A stretch of DNA of 64,000 nucleotides, from contig NC_018014.1 in NCBI RefSeq assembly GCF_000265425.1, positions 3,038,001 through 3,102,000 on the forward strand. Direction: 5' to 3'. Source of the stretch: Terriglobus roseus DSM 18391. GTDB taxonomy: Bacteria > Acidobacteriota > Terriglobia > Terriglobales > Acidobacteriaceae. Below are positions 53,195 to 62,091 of the stretch, in pieces. Position numbers and translations under genes: made by a program. The notes under the pieces are model-generated. The model saw only the letters and a list, made by a program, of their open reading frames with translations. It had not been told where the DNA came from and made no database searches. Position 1 is the stretch's first letter; each line of letters opens with the position of its first letter.

Positions 53195-54889
53195 ATGCAC
53201 TCGAACCGCACGTCCGCGGTGCCGCGAAAACGTGTGTGGTGGTGGATCGGCGCTGGGCTGTTGGTCTGCCTGCTGACGCTGCTGGTGGTCGGCGAGGTGA
53301 TGGTCCGGCGGGCTGGGCCGATCCTGCGAGGACGCGTGGTGGAGACCTTGCAGACACGATTTCACAGTCGTGTGGAGCTCGACTACTTCGACGTCTCGCT
53401 GCTGCATGGCTTTGCGGTCACCGGTAGCGGCCTGCGTATCTACTCGCAGGATGACGTGGTGACGGCGGGCGCGAACGATCCCTTGATCACGGTGGGACAG
53501 TTTGAATTCCACACGCCCTTGCGCAGCCTCTTTGTGAAGCCGATGCATGTGGGCACGGTGCGCGTGGCCGGCATGACCATCCGCATTCCGCCGAGGCAGG
53601 AACGTGTTGCCGATGCACCTGCGAGACGCAGGCGCGGCAAGATCGAGGTGATCGCAGACGAGATCCTGGTGGAAAACTCGACACTTGTGATTGGCACGGC
53701 GAAGGCGAACAAGGATCCGAAACGCTTTGCCCTGGAGCGCATTCGGCTGCGGCATGTGGGTGAGGGTGAGCCGATGGAGTACGAGGCCACGCTGATGAAC
53801 GCGTTCCCGCGGGGACAGATCCATGCATCCGGCGCCTTTGGTCCCTGGAACGCAGAGCAGCCCGGCGAGTCAGCAGTGCGGGGAGATTACGTCTTCGATC
53901 ATGCGGAGCTGAACAGCATCAAGGGAGTGGGCGGCACGCTGTCGTCGGCAGGCAGCTTCAACGGCCGTTTGAACCGCATTGAGGCGGATGGCACGACGAC
54001 CACGCCGGACTTTTCACTGGATACGGCGAATCATCCGATGCCGCTGGCGACACACTACCGTGCGGTGATCGACGGCACGAACGGCGACACCTATCTGCAG
54101 TCGGTGCAGGCGAAGCTGGGCGGCAGCGAGTTTACGTGTGCCGGCGCAATCCTGAATGTGAAGGGTAAGGGGCACATCACGGATCTGGATGTAGACATTC
54201 CTGCGGGGCGGTTGCGGGATTTTCTGGAGCTTGCCGTGAAGACGCGGCCGCCTTTTATGCAGAGCGGCATCAGCATGAAGATGCATCTACGCGTGCCGTA
54301 CGGCAGGGAGAGCGTGACGAAGAAGCTGGAGATGCAGGGCAGATTTAGACTGCGGCAGATCCGATTTACGAATCCGCAGGTGCAGGACAAGGTGGACATG
54401 CTGAGCCTGCGGGCGCAGGGGAATCCGAAGGATGCCAGGCCGGGGGCCTCGGATGTGCCTTCGCAGATGAGCGGCTCGCTGGTGCTGAGTCGCGGGCAGA
54501 TGACGGTTAGCCAGCTTAACTACCTGCTGCCGGGTGCGCAGGTTGCGCTGGATGGCGTGTACTCGCTGGATGGGAAGACCTTCGACTTCCATGGCAAGGT
54601 GCGGACGGCGGCGACTGTTTCGCAGATGGTTGCTACCGGGTGGAAGAGCTTCCTGCTGAAGCTGGCCGATCCGTTCTTCAGCAAACACGGTGCAGGCGCG
54701 GAGATACCGGTGAAGATTACCGGGACCGAAGGTGCTCCGAAGTTTGGTTTGGATTTTGGTGGCGGAAAGAAGAGCGAGGCTGCGCAGGAGAAGGACGATC
54801 TGCAGAGCCGGAGGGATGAACTGACGCCGGATGGACGGATTGCGCGTCATCCGTCGCCAGGGCTGCCGATTCCGAGATCGCGCCGGTAA
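53195..54889 (+). CDS. AsmA-like membrane-anchored protein
   Basis: Start at the ATG at 53195 (MHSNRTSAVPRKRVWWWIG); a TTG at 53168 is in frame. 564 residues. One N-terminal helix (WWWIGAGLLVCLLTLLVVGEVM) is followed by a long periplasmic region with the AsmA/TamB-like beta-repeat pattern (LQTRFHSRVELDYFDVSLLH near the start; GSLVLSRGQMTVSQLNYLLP and VALDGVYSLDGKTFDFHG toward the end). AsmA-like proteins are thought to bridge the periplasm and move phospholipids to the outer membrane. The last 40 residues are charged and probably disordered. It is divergent from hemC (174 bases, promoters for both). Confidence 0.85.
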   Translation: MHSNRTSAVPRKRVWWWIGAGLLVCLLTLLVVGEVMVRRAGPILRGRVVETLQTRFHSRVELDYFDVSLLHGFAVTGSGLRIYSQDDVVTAGANDPLITVGQFEFHTPLRSLFVKPMHVGTVRVAGMTIRIPPRQERVADAPARRRRGKIEVIADEILVENSTLVIGTAKANKDPKRFALERIRLRHVGEGEPMEYEATLMNAFPRGQIHASGAFGPWNAEQPGESAVRGDYVFDHAELNSIKGVGGTLSSAGSFNGRLNRIEADGTTTTPDFSLDTANHPMPLATHYRAVIDGTNGDTYLQSVQAKLGGSEFTCAGAILNVKGKGHITDLDVDIPAGRLRDFLELAVKTRPPFMQSGISMKMHLRVPYGRESVTKKLEMQGRFRLRQIRFTNPQVQDKVDMLSLRAQGNPKDARPGASDVPSQMSGSLVLSRGQMTVSQLNYLLPGAQVALDGVYSLDGKTFDFHGKVRTAATVSQMVATGWKSFLLKLADPFFSKHGAGAEIPVKITGTEGAPKFGLDFGGGKKSEAAQEKDDLQSRRDELTPDGRIARHPSPGLPIPRSRR

Positions 54890-54892
54890 CGC

Positions 54893-54921
54893 GAAGAGGC
54901 GGCACTGGTGGCCGCCTCTTC
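54893..54921. terminator. Hairpin after the AsmA-like gene
   Basis: GAAGAGGCGGC (54893-54903) pairs perfectly with GCCGCCTCTTC (54911-54921) around a 7-base loop, between convergent genes. There is no long T-run. Confidence 0.7.
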
Positions 54922-54938
54922 TATGTGCTGCGTTGGTG

Positions 54939-55190
54939 CTACTGGCGCGTGTGGGTTCTGCCGTCGCGGGTGGGGTTCTGGGGCGGGTGGTCCTCGGTGC
55001 CGGCTTCCCTGCCTTGCTTGCCGATGTTCTCCGCACCGAGGTGCACCTTGCCCTCTTCGGCGAGGTGCGCTGCGTGCGAGTGGGCGTGGGCCTTGTCGTC
55101 GCCGGGTACGGCATCGACGTGGCCGCCCTTGACGGCTTCGCTCAGCTTGTCGCCGTGCATCTTGCTTTGCTCTTCTTTGAGGGTCGCCAT
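54939..55190 (-). CDS. Small hydrophilic protein, unknown
   Basis: 83 residues; AAGGAG lies five to ten bases before the ATG, formed by the end of the upstream gene. The protein is very hydrophilic, rich in His, Asp, Glu and Lys (DDKAHAHSHAAHLAEEGKVH), and probably disordered. No family is recognised. It follows the next small gene with a two-base gap, so they form a two-gene operon. Confidence 0.7.
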   Translation of the reverse strand: MATLKEEQSKMHGDKLSEAVKGGHVDAVPGDDKAHAHSHAAHLAEEGKVHLGAENIGKQGREAGTEDHPPQNPTRDGRTHTRQ

Positions 55191-55192
55191 TG

Positions 55193-55459
55193 CTACTCCT
55201 TTGTGAGTGCTTCGCGTGCTTTTGCTACTTTGTCCTCGGATGCGAGGGGCGCGGTGTCGACGGGTTCATCGCCGAAGTCGCGTGCGCCGTACTCGTAGTC
55301 GGTACCACCGTCGGTGTTCTGCTTGCCGGCAGGCTGCCTGGTGCGCTGCTCTTCATTTAGCTGCCAGCCCTGCTCGTGAGCGTACTCGCTTGCCAGGCCG
55401 CGCGTGTGTTCGCCGAGGCCGCGTGGTTCTTTTTGTGTGTCGTTGTCGTGTGCTGCCAT
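55193..55459 (-). CDS. Small hydrophilic protein, unknown
   Basis: Start at the ATG at 55459 (MAAHDNDTQKEPRGLGEH), with GAGG eight bases upstream; a GTG at 55468 is less likely. 88 residues, charged and Gln/Asn/Gly-rich, without hydrophobic segments. It resembles stress-type disordered proteins in composition only; no family is recognised. Its last codons carry the ribosome site for the following gene. Confidence 0.7.
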   Translation of the reverse strand: MAAHDNDTQKEPRGLGEHTRGLASEYAHEQGWQLNEEQRTRQPAGKQNTDGGTDYEYGARDFGDEPVDTAPLASEDKVAKAREALTKE

Positions 55460-55521
55460 GAAAACCACCTCACGTTCTGTGAGATGGACGGTTGGGCCGG
55501 GGAGAGGTCTGACGTGGCGGA

Positions 55522-56772
55522 TCAGCGATCGCGGCTGAAGAGGCGCTGGATGATGGTGAGGGTGGCGGAGTCTCCCTCGTTGGCGCTCCTGCGCATGCCG
55601 GTCATGGGAGCGTGCAGGAATTTGTTCATCATGGAGCGGGTGAGCGCGTCCACGGCTTCCTGCTGCTCGGGCGTGAGGGTGTTCAGCTTTGCGCGGGCGC
55701 GGTCGAGTTCGGAAAGGCGTAGCTGCTCGGCGTGCTGCTGAAGTGCAAGGATGCCGGGGATGGCGTCGAGCGTCTGGAGGCGTGCGGCGAAGCGGTCGAC
55801 CTCGTCGGAGACGATCTGCTCGGCAGCTGCGGCCTCTTCGGCGCGGGCGTTCATGTTCTTGGCGGCTACCTGCTGCAGGTCGTCGACGGAGTAGACAAAG
55901 GCGCCGTCGACGCCGTTGACGGCGGGATCGACGTCGCGCGGGACAGCGATGTCGATGAAGAAGACGGGCCGGCCGCGGCGGGCGTGGAGGATGGCCTGCG
56001 CCTCGCGGACGTTGAAGAGGTGCTCGCGGGCGCCGGTGCCGGTGACGATGATGTCGGCCTTGGGCGCGTGCTGCTGGAGGTCAGCGAATGGGACGGCGAG
56101 GCCGTGGAACTGCTCGGCCAGTCGCTGCGCGCGTTCGGGTGTGCGGTTGGCGACGAGGATGGAGCTGGCGCCCTGCGCGATGAGGTGGCGTGCGGCGAGC
56201 TCGCTCATCTTACCCGCGCCAACGAGCAGGACCTGCTTGCCTTTGAGTGAGCCGAAGATCTGCTTTGCGAGGTCGGCTGCGACGGAGGCGATGGAGACGG
56301 AGGAGGAGCCGATCTCGGTCTCGGTGCGGACTTTTTTCGCGACGGTGAAGGCGGACTGCAGCAGGCGCTCGAGTGTGGAGGAGACGGCGCCGACTTCGCG
56401 CGCAACGGTGTAGCTCTCCTTCACCTGGCCCAGGATCTGGGGTTCGCCGACGACCATGCTGTCGAGGGAGGAGGCTACGCGGAAGAGGTGGCGGATGGCC
56501 TCCTGCTCGCGGAACTCGTAGAGGTGCGGCGCGAGGACGGCGGTGGGGACCGCGAAGTAGTCGGAGAGGAAGCTGCGGAGGTCGCTGGCGGACTCGTGCT
56601 CCATGAGGAGCTCGACGCGGTTGCAGGTGGAGAGGATGAGGCCTTCGCGGACGCCGGGGTGGTGGACGAGCGAGCGGGTGGCGTCGGCGAGGCGGCCGGG
56701 CGCGATGGCGAGCCGTTCGCGAACGTCGATGGGTGCTGAGTTGTGGTTGACGCCGAGTAGCGAGAGACTCAC
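55522..56772 (-). CDS. hemA: Glutamyl-tRNA reductase
   Basis: A GTG start at 56772 (MSLSLLGVNHNSAPIDVRER) gives the canonical N-terminus and overlaps the upstream stop as GTGA; the longer frame is not coding. 416 residues. Catalytic Cys50 lies in STCNRVELL. The NADPH-binding domain contains VLLVGAGKMSELAARHL, and the C-terminal dimerisation helix includes VDALTRSMMNKFLHAPM. It reduces glutamyl-tRNA to glutamate-1-semialdehyde, the first step of C5-type tetrapyrrole synthesis. It is translationally coupled to the HemX/CcsA-like gene. Confidence 0.95.
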   Translation of the reverse strand: MSLSLLGVNHNSAPIDVRERLAIAPGRLADATRSLVHHPGVREGLILSTCNRVELLMEHESASDLRSFLSDYFAVPTAVLAPHLYEFREQEAIRHLFRVASSLDSMVVGEPQILGQVKESYTVAREVGAVSSTLERLLQSAFTVAKKVRTETEIGSSSVSIASVAADLAKQIFGSLKGKQVLLVGAGKMSELAARHLIAQGASSILVANRTPERAQRLAEQFHGLAVPFADLQQHAPKADIIVTGTGAREHLFNVREAQAILHARRGRPVFFIDIAVPRDVDPAVNGVDGAFVYSVDDLQQVAAKNMNARAEEAAAAEQIVSDEVDRFAARLQTLDAIPGILALQQHAEQLRLSELDRARAKLNTLTPEQQEAVDALTRSMMNKFLHAPMTGMRRSANEGDSATLTIIQRLFSRDR

Positions 56773-57587
56773 GGGCGCCCCGCAAACTGGTGCACGCTGC
56801 TGACCGTGTCCGCCGACCACACCGCCAGCATGATGAAGAAGACGAAAGAGCTGAGCCAGACGGCACGGCGTCCGCGCAGACCGCTGCTGCGACGAATGGC
56901 GATCATGGCGACATAGGCGATCCACATCGCGAACGAGAGGAGGACCTTGGGGTCGCGGAAGTAGGCGGCACCGTAGGTCATCTGCGCGAGGGTGGTGCCG
57001 ATGAGGAGGCCGGCGGTCATGCAGGGCAGGCCGATCAGCAGCGACTTGAGCGCGATCTGGTCGGTCGTCTCAAGCGGCGGCAGCTTGCTGAGCATGCCGG
57101 CGGAGGTGCGCGACTTGAGGCGCTTCTCTTGAATGAGATACAGAACCGAGGCGAGCACGGAGACGGAGAGCGCCGCGTAGGCCGCGAGGAGCAGGCCGAT
57201 GTGCAGCCATAGCCAGACCGAGTGGAGCAGTGGAACGTCGAGCTGGCGGCGGCCGGGCGCGAAGGCGGGCAGCAGGCCGAGCAGGAAGACGGCGGGCAGA
57301 AGAACGACTCCGACCGTCAGGGTTCGATAGCGTGCGTAGACCGCGAGGAAGGCTGCGGCGAGCAGGAGGCCGAGGACTGCCTGGATCTCGCTGGCGTTGA
57401 CCGGAAGGAAGTGGTGGGCGGCGTTGAGCATCTCGGCCACCGAGACGAAGTGGAAGAGCAATGCGGCGACGGCGGCTGGCACCGCAAGCAGGCGCCAGCG
57501 CGGCCGGTCATAGAGAACGGCCGGAAGCACCGCCAGTGAGGCGACGCCGTAGAGAATGACCGCGACTTTGAGCCAGAATAGCGACAT
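56769..57587 (-). CDS. Cytochrome c assembly/HemX family membrane protein
   Basis: 272 residues, eight hydrophobic helices. The cytochrome c assembly domain is indicated by LLHSVWLWLHIGLLLAAYAAL with the conserved His, and by a later region (GTTLAQMTYGAAYFRDPKVL) related to the W-G-x-x-W-x-W-D-P loop of CcsA but lacking its tryptophans. That makes it closer to HemX, the helper encoded before hemA in many bacteria and thought to affect the amount of HemA. Coupled to hemA by a GTGA overlap. Confidence 0.9.
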   Translation of the reverse strand: MSLFWLKVAVILYGVASLAVLPAVLYDRPRWRLLAVPAAVAALLFHFVSVAEMLNAAHHFLPVNASEIQAVLGLLLAAAFLAVYARYRTLTVGVVLLPAVFLLGLLPAFAPGRRQLDVPLLHSVWLWLHIGLLLAAYAALSVSVLASVLYLIQEKRLKSRTSAGMLSKLPPLETTDQIALKSLLIGLPCMTAGLLIGTTLAQMTYGAAYFRDPKVLLSFAMWIAYVAMIAIRRSSGLRGRRAVWLSSFVFFIMLAVWSADTVSSVHQFAGRP

Positions 57588-57857
57588 TGATCAGCGCGGA
57601 ACGCGCAGGATTACCCCGTAACGAACCAGGTAACAGTATACGGGCGTCGCTTTGGGGGCTGCGGGTGATGGAGGTCCTGTTCTGCGCTGCGGGATCGATG
57701 GTCCCTGCGCGGTATCGGGTAGTCCTGCGCGTGAGACGAAATCTTCCTGCCGATCCTGCTGTGTCATGAAATGGCCGAGATGGCTCTGGTCTCCTGCGGC
57801 GCTCGATGGCGCATCCGAGGGAGAGAACGGGAATGAAGTGTCCCGGCAGGAGGAATC

Positions 57858-58133
57858 ATGGCATTTGAATTCACAGGCGACAAGCGCGTTCACGCAGGCG
57901 AAGCAACCGAAGGTCAGACCACGGCCTACATCGAGAGCTACACGTCCCAGGTTCCCAGCGGCATCTTTCTGACTGCGGCGATTGCGTCGATCAGCGCTTC
58001 GCTGGTCTTCAAGGCGATCCGCAAGGATCACGCAGCCCTGTTCGTCGGCCAGTGGGTTGCGCCATTCCTGATCCTGGGTCTGTACAACAAGATGGTGAAG
58101 CAGCACGGCTCGGACGCAGATACCCGCTCGTAG
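57858..58133 (+). CDS. Small membrane protein, unknown
   Basis: 91 residues with a strong AGGAGG site before the ATG. A hydrophilic N-terminus (about 30 residues) is followed by two hydrophobic segments (PSGIFLTAAIASISASLVF and ALFVGQWVAPFLILGLYNKM). No family name is known to me. The 270 bases before it (57588-57857) contain no convincing gene; a competing minus-strand frame there lacks a ribosome site. Confidence 0.75.
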   Translation: MAFEFTGDKRVHAGEATEGQTTAYIESYTSQVPSGIFLTAAIASISASLVFKAIRKDHAALFVGQWVAPFLILGLYNKMVKQHGSDADTRS

Positions 58134-58160
58134 CCAACGCCCCGCCGATAGCCTTCCAAG

Positions 58161-58191
58161 CGCCAGCATGCCCTGAACCGGTATGCTGGCG
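58161..58191. terminator. Hairpin just before mutS
   Basis: CGCCAGCAT (58161-58169) and ATGCTGGCG (58183-58191) form a perfect nine-base stem with a 13-base loop, followed by TTCTAGT. It ends 7 bases before the mutS ATG, so it may terminate the small gene or cover the mutS start region. Confidence 0.6.
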
Positions 58192-58198
58192 TTCTAGT

Positions 58199-60904
58199 AT
58201 GTCTGCGGAAAAGATCACAACAGAGACGCCACGCAAGTCCCAGGCGGAGACGCTGGCGTCTGACAAGCTGTCGCCCATGATGCGGCAGTTCGCAGCGGCC
58301 AAGGCTGCGCATCCTGATTCCCTGCTGTTCTTTCGCATGGGGGATTTCTACGAGCTCTTCTATGACGACGCCGTCGTCGCCTCCCGCGAACTGCAACTGA
58401 CTCTTACCGCACGCGATCGCGAGCGGCAGCAGCCCATGTGCGGCGTGCCCTATCACGCGGCTGAGGGATATCTGCAGCGGCTGTTGCGCAAGGGATATCG
58501 CATTGCCATCTGTGAGCAGATGGAAGATCCCAAGCTGGCTAAAGGCATTGTGAAGCGCGAGGTCACGCGTGTCTTCACACCGGGGACTGCGCTGGATCCG
58601 AGTGCCGGCGCCGGGGAGAACACATTCCTGGCTTCGCTGGCTGTAGCGAACGATCGCAAGTCTGCTGGTGTGGCTTTGCTGGATCTCTCGACCGGTGAGT
58701 TCCGCACGACGGAGTTCCGTGGTGCCGATGCCGTTTCTGCAGCGACGGAGGAGGTTGCGCGCAATCGTCCGCGCGAGGTGTTGCTGCCGGCGGGACTACA
58801 TCTGGGAGGGTCGCAGCCGGAGTTGGATGGCTCCGAGGCGGGCGATGACATGCTGTCCTCTGTCCGTACGAGGACGCCGGTTGAGGATTGGGTCTTCACG
58901 GCGGACTATGCCCTGCCGCTGCTGCAGAACCACTATCGCGCGCATTCGCTGGAGGGTTTCGGCCTGGCCGGGCGGACTTCGGCGGCGATTGCAGCGGGTG
59001 CGTTACTGCACTATCTGCGCGCGACGAAGCATGAGGAGCTGGAACACCTGGATGTGCCGCGGTTCTATGAGCGGTCGACGTGCCTGGAACTCGATGCGGT
59101 AAGCGTGCGCAATCTTGAGTTGATCGAGCCGCTCTTCAGCGGTGAGAGTCAGCAGACGACGCTTTGCTACGCGGTCGATGCCTGCCGTACGCCGATGGGC
59201 AAACGCATGTTGCGCGCGGTGCTCCTGCGGCCTTCGATTGATGTCGTGGAGATTGCCGCTCGCCATGATGCTGTGGGCGAGGCCGCGCGGTCGCTGGCTT
59301 CTCGCGAGCGCTTGCGGCGCGCGCTGGAGCAAGTGCTGGATCTTGAGCGATTGCTGGCACGCTTGGCGCTGGATTCCGCGGGACCTCGCGAGGTGGTTGC
59401 GCTGGCGCGAACGTTGGCGGCACTGCCGCCGGTGCAGGAGGCTCTGGCCGATCTGAACCAAGGCCGCTGGGGCGTGCTCCGCGAGCACTTCGACACGCTG
59501 GAGGATGTGTGTGCCCGCATCCAGGCCACGCTGGTCGATGAGCCTCCGCTGAAGCTGGGCGAGGGCGATGCCATTCAGGTTGGCGTGGACGCTGAGCTGG
59601 ATGAGTTGCGCGGCCTGAGCCGCAGTGGACGCGAGGCGATCGCAGCGATTGAAGAACGCGAGCGCACACGGACGGGCATTGGCAGCCTGAAAGTGCGCTT
59701 CAACAGCGTCTTCGGTTACTACCTTGAGATTACGAAGTCGAACCTGGCGAATGTGCCGAGCGACTACGAACGCAAGCAGACGCTGGTGAATGCCGAGCGC
59801 TTCACCACGCCCGAGCTGAAGGAGTACGAGCGCAAGATCCTGACGGCGCAGGAGCGTGTGGGCGAGATCGAGCGACGCATCTTCGCCGCACTGCGTCGTG
59901 AGGTGCTCGGGAGTGCGGCGCGTATGCGCGAGGCTTCACGACGGCTTGCCGAGATTGACCTGCTCGCAAACTTCGCTCACATCGCTGCGCTGCGTGGATG
60001 GTCGCGGCCGGAGATCCTGGCGGACACGACGGTCTTCGAGTTTGCCGAGGCGCGGCATCCGGTGGTGGAGCTACGGCTTGAGGAGAGCGGCGCGGGACGG
60101 TTCATTCCGAACTCGGGCTTTCTTGACGGCGCGCAGGGGCCGTCACTGGCGTTGATCACCGGCCCGAACATGGGTGGTAAGTCGACCTATCTGCGCATGG
60201 CCGCGCTGCTGGCTATCCTGGCGCAGAGTGGATCGTTTGTGCCTGCGGTGGCGATGAAGCTGGGCCTGGTCGATCGCATCTTCACGCGCATTGGCGCGAG
60301 TGACAATGTGGCCCGTGGCCGATCGACCTTCATGGTGGAGATGACGGAGACTGCAGCGATCCTGAACTCGGCAACTCCTAAGAGTTTAGTTCTGCTGGAC
60401 GAGATGGGTCGCGGCACTGCGACGTATGACGGCTTGTCTCTGGCGTGGGCTGCTGTCGAGCATCTGCATGATCGTGTTGGCGCTCGGACGCTGTTTGCCA
60501 CGCACTATCACGAGTTGACACTGCTGGAAGAGAAGCTGGCTCGACTGAAAAATCTGCGTGTGGCATGTCGCGAGACGCCACAAGGCATCGTGTTTCTTCA
60601 CCAGGTGGAGAGTGGCGCCGCGGATCGCAGTTATGGCATTGAAGTGGCGAAGCTGGCGGGGCTGCCGCGGGATGTAATCGCCCGTGCGCGGGCTGTGCTG
60701 AAGATGCATGAGAAGGCGGAGAGCGCGTCTGTCGCAGCGGCGGGACAAGCCGCGCAGATTGCGGCACCGCCGATGCAGATGACGATCTTTACGCCGCTGT
60801 CGCAGCGCGTGGTGGATCGCGTCCGTGAACTGGATGTGGATCGCATGACGCCGATGGAAGCATTGCAGTTGCTGGCCGAATTGAAACGGGAGATTGCGGA
60901 ATGA
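58199..60904 (+). CDS. mutS: DNA mismatch repair protein MutS
   Basis: Start at the ATG at 58199 (MSAEKITTETPRKSQ); no Shine-Dalgarno is visible, but the upstream in-frame region belongs to the small membrane gene. 901 residues. The mismatch-binding domain has MGDFYELF (the F-x-E wedge), then the connector, lever and clamp domains. The ATPase has Walker A ITGPNMGGKSTYLRM, Walker B LVLLDEMGRGTATYDG and the His in LFATHYHELT. The C-terminal helix pair is present. It recognises mismatches and recruits MutL, which is not in this window. The stop overlaps the anmK start (ATGA). Confidence 0.96.
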   Translation: MSAEKITTETPRKSQAETLASDKLSPMMRQFAAAKAAHPDSLLFFRMGDFYELFYDDAVVASRELQLTLTARDRERQQPMCGVPYHAAEGYLQRLLRKGYRIAICEQMEDPKLAKGIVKREVTRVFTPGTALDPSAGAGENTFLASLAVANDRKSAGVALLDLSTGEFRTTEFRGADAVSAATEEVARNRPREVLLPAGLHLGGSQPELDGSEAGDDMLSSVRTRTPVEDWVFTADYALPLLQNHYRAHSLEGFGLAGRTSAAIAAGALLHYLRATKHEELEHLDVPRFYERSTCLELDAVSVRNLELIEPLFSGESQQTTLCYAVDACRTPMGKRMLRAVLLRPSIDVVEIAARHDAVGEAARSLASRERLRRALEQVLDLERLLARLALDSAGPREVVALARTLAALPPVQEALADLNQGRWGVLREHFDTLEDVCARIQATLVDEPPLKLGEGDAIQVGVDAELDELRGLSRSGREAIAAIEERERTRTGIGSLKVRFNSVFGYYLEITKSNLANVPSDYERKQTLVNAERFTTPELKEYERKILTAQERVGEIERRIFAALRREVLGSAARMREASRRLAEIDLLANFAHIAALRGWSRPEILADTTVFEFAEARHPVVELRLEESGAGRFIPNSGFLDGAQGPSLALITGPNMGGKSTYLRMAALLAILAQSGSFVPAVAMKLGLVDRIFTRIGASDNVARGRSTFMVEMTETAAILNSATPKSLVLLDEMGRGTATYDGLSLAWAAVEHLHDRVGARTLFATHYHELTLLEEKLARLKNLRVACRETPQGIVFLHQVESGAADRSYGIEVAKLAGLPRDVIARARAVLKMHEKAESASVAAAGQAAQIAAPPMQMTIFTPLSQRVVDRVRELDVDRMTPMEALQLLAELKREIAE

Positions 60905-62091
60905 CCGAGACACCAAAGCCGATGATCGTTGCGGGCGTAATGAGCGGCACCTCTGCCGATGGTGTGGACGTCGCGCTGGTGCGTATTGCGGCGGGCAAAG
61001 CGGATGCATCGCCGAAGATGAAGCTGCTAGGCCATGCGGCGTTACCCTATCCGAAGAAGCTGCGTGAGGCGGTACTGGCCGCGATGGATGCGAAGGCAAT
61101 CAGCGTGGCCGACCTGGCTCGGCTTCACTGGCGGCTGGGTGAGTTCTATGGCGACGCGATTGTGCGCGCGCAGCAGCAGCTTGGCGTGAAGGCGAAGCTG
61201 GCCGGCGTGCATGGCCAGACGATCTATCACCAGGGTGTGCCGGCCAAGTTCTTAGGAGACCCGCTGCGTTGTACCTGGCAGATTGGTGAAGCGAGCGAGG
61301 TGGCATCGCGCGCGGCGATGCCGGTGGTGAGCGACTTCCGACCTGCGGACATGGTCGCGGGCGGACAGGCCGCGCCGCTGGTGCCGATCTTCGATCGCGT
61401 CTTCTTTGCGCATGCAAAACGAAATCGCGTTCTGCAGAACCTGGGCGGCATCGCGAACATGACAGCCATTCCTGCGGGGACGGGCGATCTGCTTGCCTTT
61501 GATTCCGGCCCTGCTTCTGTCGTGATCGATGGCTGTATGCAGTCGCTGTATGGCAAGGCTTACGACCGCAACGGTGCAACTGCGAAGCGTGGCCGCGTGA
61601 TCGATACGGTGCTGCAACAAGCGTTGAAGCTGCCGTACTTCTCTGCCCCGCCGCCGAAGAGCTGCGGTCGTGAGGAGTTTGGTGGGACCTTCGTGACCCG
61701 CTTCATCGCGGATTGCAGGAAGCAGGGCGCACAGGATGCTGACGTGATCGCGACTGCAACGGCGCTGACTGCCGAGAGCATCCTGCATGCGTATCGCAGT
61801 TTCGTGTGGCCCTTCCTCGGACAACGAGCACCGCTTGCCGATGCGACGGACTACATCGTGGCGGGCGGTGGCGCGAATAACGCGACGCTGATGAAGCTGT
61901 TGCGAGACGGACTGGAGCCGCTTGGCATAACCGTCAGCACGTCAGCCGATCACGGTGTGCCTGCCGAGGCAAAGGAGGCGATGGCGTTCGCGCTGCTGGC
62001 CTGGCTGCGGTGGCATGAGTTGCCGGGGAATGTGCCTGCTGCGACCGGTGCGAAGCGCGACGCGGCGCTTGGACGGGTTACGCTGCCGTGA
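60901..62091 (+). CDS. anmK: Anhydro-N-acetylmuramic acid kinase
   Basis: 396 residues. N-terminal phosphate-binding motif GVMSGTSADGVDVALVRI; then GVHGQTIYHQG, SDFRPADMVAGGQAAPLVPI, NLGGIANMTAIP, FDSGPASVVID and the C-terminal adenosine-side motif VAGGGANNATLMKLL. It phosphorylates and opens 1,6-anhydroMurNAc from cell-wall turnover to give MurNAc-6-phosphate, for recycling. It is sandwiched by 4-base overlaps with mutS (ATGA) and the peptide-binding lipoprotein (GTGA), the latter fitting a role in muropeptide recycling. Confidence 0.95.
   Translation: MTETPKPMIVAGVMSGTSADGVDVALVRIAAGKADASPKMKLLGHAALPYPKKLREAVLAAMDAKAISVADLARLHWRLGEFYGDAIVRAQQQLGVKAKLAGVHGQTIYHQGVPAKFLGDPLRCTWQIGEASEVASRAAMPVVSDFRPADMVAGGQAAPLVPIFDRVFFAHAKRNRVLQNLGGIANMTAIPAGTGDLLAFDSGPASVVIDGCMQSLYGKAYDRNGATAKRGRVIDTVLQQALKLPYFSAPPPKSCGREEFGGTFVTRFIADCRKQGAQDADVIATATALTAESILHAYRSFVWPFLGQRAPLADATDYIVAGGGANNATLMKLLRDGLEPLGITVSTSADHGVPAEAKEAMAFALLAWLRWHELPGNVPAATGAKRDAALGRVTLP

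Noticed and set aside
57591..58169. 192-codon minus-strand open frame before hemX
   Set aside because: It overlaps the well-supported small membrane gene on the plus strand, has no ribosome site and no recognisable domain.
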